Source: Eutreptiella sp. 'Long Island Sound 2002'
Taxonomy: Eukaryota; Euglenozoa; Euglenophyceae; Eutreptiales; Eutreptiaceae
Reading direction: 5' to 3'
NCBI GenBank assembly: GCA_964036045.1
Contig: OZ038385.1
Coordinates: forward strand, 38,143,218 to 38,207,217
DNA: 64,000 nt
Of this stretch, positions 29,231 through 38,200 are shown piece after piece. The position numbers and the translations under genes are program-made. Each line of letters begins with the position of its first letter. Positions within the stretch are counted from its first letter, which is position 1. The notes beneath the pieces were generated by a model. That model ran no database searches and had not been told where the DNA came from. It saw only the letters and a list, made by a program, of their open reading frames with translations.

Positions 29231-31246
29231 GGCGGCACCGGAACATGTTCCGGAATCACCGGAAGATGTTCCGGGAACACCGGAACATGTTCCGGAACCA
29301 CTGGAACATGTTCCGGCAGCACCGCAACATGTTCCGGAACCACCGGAAGATGTTCCGGGAGCACCGGAACATGTTCCGGAACCACCGGAACATGTTCCGG
29401 CAGCACCGGAAGATGTTCCGGAAGTACCGAAACATGTTCTGGGACCACCGGAACATGTTCCGGGACCACCGGAACATGTTCTGGGACCACCGGAACATGT
29501 TCCGGAAGCACCGGAACATGTTCCGCAAGCACCGGAAGATGTTCCGGGACCACCGGAACATGTTCCGGAACCACCGGAACATGTTCCGGAACCAACGGAA
29601 CATGTTCCGGAACCACCGGAACATGTTCCGGGACCACCGGAACATGTTCCGGAACCACCGGAACATGTTCCGGGACCACCGGAACATGTTCCGGGACCAC
29701 CGGAACATGTTCCGGAACCACCGGAACATGTTCCTAGACCACCGGAACATGTTCCGGAACCACCGGAACATGTTCCGGAACCACCGGAAGATGTTCCGGG
29801 AGCACCGGAACATCTTCCGGGAGCACCGGAACATGTTCCGGAACCACCGGAACATCTTCCGGGAGCACCGGAACATGTTCCGGAACCACCGGAACATCTT
29901 CCGGGAGCACCGGAACATGTTCCGGAACCACCGGAACATGTTCCGGAACCACCGGAAGATGTTCCGGGGGCACCGGAACATGTTCCGGAACCACCGGAAC
30001 ATGTTCCGCAAGCACCGGAACATGTTCCGCAAGCACCGGAACATGTTCCGGAACCACCAGAACATGTTCCGGGAGCACCGGAACATGTTCCGCAAGCACC
30101 GGAACATGTTCCGGGAGCACCGGAACATGTTCCGCAAGCACCGGAACATGTTCCGGGACCACCGGAACATGTTCCGGGACCACCGGAACATGTTCCGGAA
30201 CCACCGGAACATGTTCCGGGACCACCGGAACATGTTCCGGCGGCACCGGAACATGTTCCGGAATCACCGGAAGATGTTCCGGGAACACCGGAACATGTTC
30301 CGGAACCACTGGAACATGTTCCGGCAGCACCGCAACATGTTCCGGAACCACCGGAAGATGTTCCGGGAGCACCGGAACATGTTCCGGAACCACCGGAACA
30401 TGTTCCGGCAGCACCGGAAGATGTTCCGGAAGTACCGAAACATGTTCTGGGACCACCGGAACATGTTCCGGGACCACCGGAACATGTTCTGGGACCACCG
30501 GAACATGTTCCGGAAGCACCGGAACATGTTCCGCAAGCACCGGAAGATGTTCCGGGACCACCGGAACATGTTCCGGAACCACCGGAACATGTTCCGGAAC
30601 CAACGGAACATGTTCCGGAACCACCGGAACATGTTCCGGGACCACCGGAACATGTTCCGGAACCACCGGAACATGTTCCGGGACCACCGGAACATGTTCC
30701 GGGACCACCGGAACATGTTCCGGAACCACCGGAACATGTTCCTAGACCACCGGAACATGTTCCGGAACCACCGGAACATGTTCCGGAACCACCGGAAGAT
30801 GTTCCGGGAGCACCGGAACATCTTCCGGGAGCACCGGAACATGTTCCGGAACCACCGGAACATCTTCCGGGAGCACCGGAACATGTTCCGGAACCACCGG
30901 AACATCTTCCGGGAGCACCGGAACATGTTCCGGAACCACCGGAACATGTTCCGGAACCACCGGAAGATGTTCCGGGGGCACCGGAACATGTTCCGGAACC
31001 ACCGGAACATGTTCCGCAAGCACCGGAACATGTTCCGCAAGCACCGGAACATGTTCCGGAACCACCAGAACATGTTCCGGGAGCACCGGAACATGTTCCG
31101 CAAGCACCGGAACATGTTCCGGGAGCACCGGAACATGTTCCGCAAGCACCGGAACATGTTCCGGGACCACCGGAACATGTTCCGGGACCACCGGAACATG
31201 TTCCGGAACCACCGGAACATGTTCCGGGACCACCGGAACATGTTCC
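29231..31246. repeat. 1,008-bp higher-order repeat (48 units), two tandem copies
   Basis: Copy one is 29231-30238 and copy two is 30239-31246. The junction marker, a CGGCACC spacer, recurs exactly 1,008 bp later. All other markers compared keep the same offset, including a CTGGAAC unit, an ACCGCAAC unit, an AAGTACCG unit and a GGGGGCACC unit. I found no difference in the stretches compared, so this is a very recent duplication. Copy two ends at a +1 insertion near 31252. Confidence 0.92.
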
Positions 31247-32209
31247 GGAACCCACCGGAACATGTTCCGGGACCACCGGAACATGTTCCCGAACCACCAG
31301 AACATGTTCCGGAACCACCGGAACATGTTCCGGGACCACCGGAACATGTTCCGGGACCACCGGAACATGTTCCGGAACCACCGGAACATGTTCCGGAAGC
31401 ACCGGAACATGTTCTGGGACCACCAGAACATGTTCCGGAACCACCGGAACATGTTCCGCAAGCACCAAAACATGTTCCGGGACCACCGGAACATGTTCCG
31501 GGAGCACCGGAACATGTTCCGGAACCACCGGAACATCTTCTGGGAGCACCGGAACATGTTCCGGAACCACCGGAACATCTTCCGGGAGCACCGGAACATG
31601 TTCCGGAACCACCGGAACATGTTCCGGAACCACCGGAAGATGTTTCGCGAGCACCGGAACATGTTCCGGAACCACCGCAACATGTTCCGCAAGCACCGGA
31701 ACATGTTCCGGAACCACCGGAACATGTTCCGGAACCACCGGAACATGTTCCGGGAACACCGGAACATGTTCCGCAAGCACCCGAACATGTTTCGGGAGCA
31801 CCGGAACATGTTCCGCAAGCACCGGAACATGTTCCGGGACCACCGGAACATGTTCCGGGACCACCGGAACATGTTCCGGAACCACCGGAACATCTTCCGC
31901 AAGCACCGGAACATGTTCCGGGAGCACCGGAACATGTTCCGGAACCACCGGAACATGTTCCGGAACCACCGGAACATGTTCCGAGACGACCGGAACATGT
32001 TCCGGAACCACCGGAACATGTTCTGGGACCACCGGAACATGTTCCTCAAGCACCGGAACATGTTCCGGAACCAGCGGAACATGTTCCGAAACCACCGGAA
32101 CATGTTCCGGGAGCACCGGAACATGTTCCGGAACCACCTTAACATGTTCCGGGACCACCGGAACATGTTCCGCAAGCACCGGAACATGTTCCGGGAGCAC
32201 CGGAACATG

Positions 32210-32214
32210 TTCCG
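32210..32214. repeat. Target-site duplication, left copy (TTCCG)
   Basis: TTCCG precedes the left LTR and recurs at 43561-43565 just after the right LTR. Removing the element and one copy restores a normal satellite unit (TTCCG followed by GGACCACC). This fixes both LTR ends and shows insertion into the array. Confidence 0.85.
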
Positions 32215-32999
32215 AGAAAAGTTTATAGTGGTTTCAGCACTGTGTTTTGCCTCTCCTGCTGCTTGTTGTTGGTGTAGGGTTTCCTGCTGCTTGTTTTCGG
32301 AGATGAAAAGCTTTTGTTTGATGAAATACAGTCAATCCAGGATAGCCCAAGCCAATGGTATGCAAGGAGAAGAGAATCAGGATCAAAGCATGAAGGGCTG
32401 CAGTGTAAACAGTGAAAGATGAAAGGATATTCACAAAAACTGCAACTCAGGTCAAATCGGAATGCATATTCACAAAGATAGCTGAAATGTTTTGGAAAAG
32501 AGTTGGAAAACTGCCCCATGGTCATTCTATCTCCATAGTGCCATCTCAGGAGATGTGCACTCTTTGTTTTGGGTCCCATATGTGCTGAGGTGGCAGGGCA
32601 TGTGGCGATGAGGTCACTGCCATGTCACATGGGACCTTCCTACTTAGCTAGGCTGACCAGGAATTGAACCCAGGACCTCTCAAAAAGAGGTGCCCAGCCC
32701 CCTAGGGTGCATACCACTAGGATAGCTAAGAATTCATGGAAAAACATAGATAAATTCATAGGCTCTGCCTTGGATATGTCAGTTCTCAGTCAACTCAGGA
32801 AAAGATGATTTGCCTCACATTGAAAGGGGATTAAGGGGTCCACTCCATATCCTGATTGGGTGTTTGGTTCCATAGGTCAAAATGTGTTATCACCACTTTT
32901 GGTGGGACCAATACTGAGATAAAAATGCCTGGATGCTCAGTGCATCTCTAATACAACTAGAGTATGCCTCAAAGCATTGGAAAAGCACTTTTTCTTACT
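32215..32999 (-). repeat. 3' LTR (785 bp)
   Basis: A direct repeat of 42776-43560. In the sense direction it starts AGTAAG and ends TTTTCT, so its termini are AG...CT and not the usual TG...CA. The boundaries are set where similarity between the copies stops, and they agree with the 5-bp target duplication. The inner edge is preceded by a run of six G (sense strand). A tRNA-like module lies at 32643-32730. The 118-codon open frame within it is shared by both LTRs and is probably not a gene. Confidence 0.95.
32643..32730 (-). other. tRNA-like (pol III promoter-like) module in the 3' LTR
   Basis: Read on the minus strand, this 88-bp segment is bounded by the 8-bp inverted repeat CTTAGCTA/TAGCTAAG. 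It contains an A-box-like TATCCTAGTGGTATGC and a B-box-like GGGTTCAATTCC about 37 nt later. Between them lies a perfect 5-bp stem (ACCTC/GAGGT) around the 7-nt loop TTTTTGA, as in an anticodon arm with UUU. Extra bases between the arms mean it is not a canonical tRNA gene. A tRNA-derived relic or SINE-like insertion is the best reading. Confidence 0.55.
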
Positions 33000-33007
33000 C
33001 CCCCCTT
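33000..33007 (-). other. Polypurine tract (plus-strand primer)
   Basis: The sense-strand sequence AAGGGGGG directly abuts the first base of the 3' LTR (AGTAAG). This is where LTR retrotransposons place the RNase H-resistant primer for plus-strand DNA synthesis. Confidence 0.8.
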
Positions 33008-35253
33008 GTGCTGTGGTGGCCACCACTGTCGCATCTTAGGAAAAAGGGATTTTTTTTGGCCTTTCCTTGGTTTCCACATCTACTTTAAAATACCTATAGT
33101 TTCCCTCACACAGAAAAATGGGCGCTCACCATGGCTGGCGCTCTTTTGCTGCTCTGTTTGTAACATTTCCTACAGAAGACTCAGCGCTCATGGCGCTGCC
33201 GGGGCTCCTGTGGCTTGGTTGGGTTAGTATGGGAGCATGCCAAAACATGTGCATGTGCATCCCTCCCTCCAAGACGCAGCGCGACACAAACCCAACGCAA
33301 GACACAATATACACACTCGCATGGGTTCTCGTAAACGTGCTGGCGACCTGTGACCTGTCTTAGGGCGAAGGGAGTCGTAAGAAAATTAAATTGCCCCTTG
33401 GTGGGGTCTTGGGTTCTGCTCAGTCTCTCCAGGCTGCTGCGTTTCGGCCCGAACACGGCCTACTCAGCGAGGCTGCGCGTGGGTATCTGCAGAGGCAGGA
33501 ATGGGAGAATTATGGACGAATCCACGCAAAAACGAAGCGACGACACCAAAATCCGTCAAATGACGGCCTAGAATTTTTCTGAAACAACACACCTGAGCAG
33601 AATCCAATTGTGCATCAGAAGCACATTTTTACAAAAATTATAGTCATCTCTGGATTTTTTAAATCCAGAAATTCATACGCATAAAAAGGCGGCGCGCAGG
33701 AGCGGCTCCTAGCGAAGCGCCGGAAAATGAAGAAATAATGGAATTATAAACGTATGTCTCACGTAGTCTTGAAAATGACGAGACACACATTAATAAATAA
33801 ACATACAGATTCCACCTACACTAATAGAAGTATCAAAAATCCAAGAATTCGAAAATCAACGAAAAAGACTTCAATGAATCAGGTATAAACTACAGGTATG
33901 CTCATCTCGTATGCCGCATACACATTGCTCGTCTCGTGTCTCCGTGAACGAGTCTTGTAGCAGCGCTAACAACGATAGGACGCGATAGAGGGATTGATTA
34001 GAAAGATTGCAGAAGATTAGAGGTCAGATCAGGGTGATTAGACATACACACAAGTGCATAGCAACGTTCTTCGCGTGCGCCCCTCACTTGCTCTCTCTCT
34101 CCAGCGGTAGGTAAGGTGAGTAAGCCCAGGCGGGGCCACCCCCTGGTGGACTTCGTGATTATGGTGCGGATGGGCAGGTTTGCCCAAAACAGTCGTGCAT
34201 ACTCGCGCATGCACACACGCATCAAAGGGTGGGCCACGCGAAGTGCGCACGGTAAACCTTGTTTAGGCTACGCAGGGGCTCCTCGGTACGTTCTTTAAGA
34301 GAACCTGAGGAGTCCCCTTAAAGCTTGCTTGCTTGACAGGGAAGCTGATCTTCAGCGCGTTTGCGGACAGTGTATTATAGGTCACACTGAAAACCGTATA
34401 ATACGGGGAGTGTGGCTTGGTTCCTCCGCCGCAAACATCCCTTCATTTGCCTTTGCTTTACAGGTGGGCAGGTAGGGTGATTGGTGCAGCAGCATACCAT
34501 TTTTTTCATGCCCTGCTAAACAAGGGCGCAGATCACACAAACAAGTAGCTCCCCTCTGCCTGTGGCAGAGCAGGGAGTCCGACTCCATCGACATCTGCGC
34601 CGTGCACGCAAGAGCACCTCTTCCCTCCAAGCCCTAGCAGGGGGAACGCGTTGTGGCGTCCCCTGTTAGGCCACAGTTGCTTAGCAGCGCTGTGTTCTCT
34701 TGTCACTTCACAGGAGGGTCGCTAGGACCCACGACATGTTCTTGAACAACACCCAGTAGAGTGTGCGTGTAGGAGTGGTAGTCCTGAGTGGGGGCTTGAG
34801 CCAGTTGCCCCAGTGCTCGCCCACCAGGATGGTGCCACTGTAGGGTGTGTAGGACCTGTAGTGCTTGTGTCACTGTCCCACCCGTTTCCTGCAATTTTAG
34901 CAGGGTTGGTGGGCTGTGGCAGTGGTTAGGTCAGTGTTTTGGCCACTTAGCAAAACGGCGTTTTCATGCCTTCATAGCTTTTGGCCACCCCTCCCTGTAG
35001 TGGACAGATAGGTAGGGAAAATAATACCTGGATTAGTACGCCGGGTATTCCCCAAAGGTTTTGCGCCAGCACAGAAATTGGGCGCTTAGGGGAGGGGAGA
35101 CCCGGGGCGTACCCCGTGGCATCAATAAGCCAACCCTCCAGGTTTAGCAAGCGTGCAGACTTGGGTATAATTAGGACACCACTTCTGCGGCTTGCTCTCA
35201 CGACCTTAGGAATAGCACACTCACACATACGCTTTGGCAGGTAAGGGTAAGGT
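33008..35253 (-). other. Long non-coding 3' region of the retrotransposon
   Basis: This stretch between the pol stop and the polypurine tract has no open frame longer than about 115 codons and none that I recognise. It contains a 9-bp hairpin (TCTGGATTT, TTT loop, 33649-33669) and a nested hairpin at 33690-33722 (outer CGGCGC/GCGCCG, inner AGGAG/CTCCT). Splice-donor-like words occur on the plus strand, antisense to the element (CAGGTAAG at 35238; GGTAAGGTGAGTAAG near 34110), as do several pyrimidine-rich CAG words. Whether it is an untranslated region, packaging signal or captured host DNA cannot be told. Confidence 0.6.
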
Positions 35254-38200
35254 TCAGTCCCTAGCCTTAGTCTTGGAGGCAAGCGTCTCAGCAAGCCTCA
35301 GCAACTCACCAAGGTTGTTCGGGGACAAGTAGTCAACCAGAACTGAGTTTAGGCGTCCCTCAGGTAGAACAAATGCAGAGAAGGGCTCCCAGGTGGCCTT
35401 ATCGACTCCAAACCCTTCCCAGAGGGTGAGGAAGCGCCAACCCTGGCGATAGCGGTGGCGTAGGACAGACTTCACCAGGTAGAAGCCCTCCTTAGCCATC
35501 TCCTCGGCGTTCATGTCGGGGAGTTCACCTTCAACTTCCATAGGGCTGGCAGCCCCTTGTAGGTCCAGAGCGGCGATTTCCTCGTCGTTAAGCTCCCACT
35601 CCTCCCCACAGAGGTCTTCAGGATCATAGTAGCGCTTCAGGTGTTGAGCAGCGCACACCAGGGTCCCCCCTAGACGGGGAGAACACCGCACGGTGATACG
35701 GTGTCCATCCACTGATAGAATCTTGTACGGCCCGAAGTATTGGTCATCGCTGGTAGAGCGTGGCCAGGCGGGTAGTCGACTGTGGTGCACCAGCACCCAG
35801 TCCCCCTCTTGGTAGGTGGCCGGTACTCGGTGCTTGTTCTTCTTGTTCCACTGACGCTCCCTCACTCTCTGGAGCATAGCCTTGGCCTTGTCCACCTTCG
35901 CTTGTTGCTCTTGGACCCATTCACCCACAGAAGAATGAGTGTCCTCTGGATAGGGGGCATGTAGGAACCATGCCGGGCGCCCTAGGAATAGCTCATGAGG
36001 CGAGTAGCCAGTAGCTGAACTCTCTTGGGAGTTCATCATCAAGGATATGACGGGGAGTAGTCTCACCCAGTCTCTGGTGCGTTCAGTTTTGCACCATATC
36101 CGTACGTTCTCCTTCAGCACACGGATCTGTCGCTCACATAGGGGGTTGCTCGTGTGAGAGTAGGGAATCCCCGTAGACACCTGGACATTGAGGGATCTCA
36201 GGACCCTCTTGTACCAGCCAGTGTCTGAGCGTACTCGTACGTCCTCATCGGAGTTGATCTCCTTGGGCGCCCCATAGACACAAAACCACTCCTCCAGGAG
36301 TATCTTGATAGTCTCCTCCCCGGTAATGTGCTTGGTACATGGGAACACCCTGGTAAACCTGGTCAACCCACAGGTTACCACGAGGGCGAAGTCATAGCCC
36401 CCGAACTTCGGCATCTCCGTGTAGTCCACGTATAGAACACTGTTAGCACAGTGAGGGATGGGCAGGGTCGAGTAGAGACCTCTGTCCCTGATATGCCCTG
36501 GTTTAAAGGACCTGCACGGGCACTTGTCCACGATAGGCTGGAGGGTTTTCCGCAGTTGGTCGTCAGTCCACGTAGTGTGGAACCGCTGCTTGAACAGCCT
36601 CAGGGTACGGTCAGCAGCCACATGACCGCTGGACTCATGGGTCCACTTCAGCAGCGCTGGGACCCTGTCACTAGGAACCACAATGCGGTTTTCGTGCCAG
36701 AGGTAGCTCTTGTCCCTCTTCCACTGGTCTTGGTTGACCACGAGGGGTTCAAGGCGTTTCTCCAGGCGCTTGTAGATATCCCCAAACTCCTTCAGGTACT
36801 CCGATTGTTGGAGTCCATCCAGGGGGCGTATCATCGTCATGTTGAGGTCCAAGTGGACGTCCATACGGCTGAACGCCTCCTTAGCCAGCGCTTCAGACCG
36901 GGCACCAATCAGGGCGTCGAAGTTGTTGCGGCTGATGTAGTCGGCACACTCGTTCTTCACTCCCTGGATATGGTGTACCGTCAGCCGTAGTTGACTGAGG
37001 TAGGTCCACCAGCGCCGTAGCTTGGCCTTCTCAGGTGGGGGACCCTTCTGGAAACTGCGGACCGGTTCTTGGTCGCATAGCCAGACCACAGGGTTACTCC
37101 CCAACAGTCGTGCTTGTGAGGATAGCACCAGCATACCCGCGAGCAATTCCTGCTCATAGATGGAGTAGTTCCCCCTGGCCTGGTTCCACTTCCAGTTCCA
37201 GTGGCCCAGAGGTACTAGGACCCACTTGTCGTCAGGGTAGCTGTGCTTGAGGGTTCCATCTCGGTTGAGACCTTCCGTCCCCCATTGGGAAATGGCCGAG
37301 TCGAACTCCTCCTTCTCTAGTGCTTGCCATTGGAACAACGTTCCACCACCGCCCACATTGCTGGCGTCGGTCACCAGGATAATCTCCCCTTGTGCCCTAG
37401 GCACGCCCAAGCACTTAGCGTTGGCTACCTTGTCTTTGAGCTCGTCAAACGCTTGTTGCTCTTGTGGGCCCCAGCGCCAAGTAGTACTCTTCTTGATCAA
37501 GTCCGTCAGAGCGGCGCTGGTGTAGGTGAAGTTTTTGATGTGGCGGCGATAGAAGTTGCACACCCCAATGAAACTGCGTACATCATGAAGTCCTTTCTTG
37601 GGGTCTTCGTGTCGTACCTTGGCATCCATCAGGGGTTTGGCCTTAGAGGCCGCTGGGGTCCACCACCCGTAGCCAACGTCAAACGCCAGGTACTGCATGG
37701 TCTCCTGCATGAACTCACACTTCTCCAGATTGAGTCGTGTGTGGTTCTCCTGGCAGACCGCAAAGAACTCACCCAAGAGGATTAGGTGATCCTCCTGGGT
37801 ATTGGTCCCTAGGCATACATCGTCGATGTGAGCCTCCATCTGGGCACCACGGGATATGAGCTCCTGCACCTTAGGTCTCCTTCGTAGGATGGACAAGATC
37901 TTGTTCATCAGCTCTTGGAATAGAGCGGGTGCGTTAGCCACGCCAAACGGCATGACCTTCCACTTGAAAACCCTCCCCTGAGGGGTGATGAAGGCCAGTA
38001 GTTCCTGTGCGCTGGGCGTCAGGTCCACTTGCCAGAATCCGCTCCTCTTGTCCATCTTGGTCTTGTAGCGGCAGGAGGCTATCTTCTTCAGGGTAGACTC
38101 CATATTGGGAATGGACCCAGAGTGGTTCAGCGTCTTCTTGTTCAGCTCTCCGTAGTCCACTACCAGCCGTTTGGCTGTAGACCCAGGTTTAGCCACCAGG

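Larger units (their letters stand above)
1..32214. repeat. 21-bp palindromic satellite array, left part (continues beyond the window)
   Basis: Each unit is the 16-bp perfect palindrome CCGGAACATGTTCCGG followed by a 5-bp spacer, most often AACCA, GACCA, GAGCA or AAGCA. The form CAAGCA replaces the last palindrome base. About 1,500 units fit here, and nearly all are exactly 21 bp. Exceptions include a short unit near 2757, +1 at about 6625, -3 at about 7028, -1 at about 7398, -3 at about 19650, disturbed spacing near 23750, a loss near 26215, shortened units near 27620 and 27955, and +1 near 31252. Because 21 is a multiple of three and the unit lacks stops, all six frames stay open for kilobases. 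The palindrome makes both strands share the core peptides RNMFR, PEHVP and GTCSG. I read this as satellite heterochromatin and not as a gene. There is no unique flanking sequence on the left. Confidence 0.97.

Noticed and set aside
1-32214. CRISPR array (short palindromic repeats with variable spacers)
   Set aside because: Spacers are only 5 bp and drawn from a few types, the repeat is 16 bp, and the context is eukaryotic. It is a satellite.
32223-32579. 118-codon minus-strand frame present in both LTRs (also 42784-43140)
   Set aside because: Duplicated only because the LTR is duplicated. No family resemblance, and U3/R/U5 must lie here.
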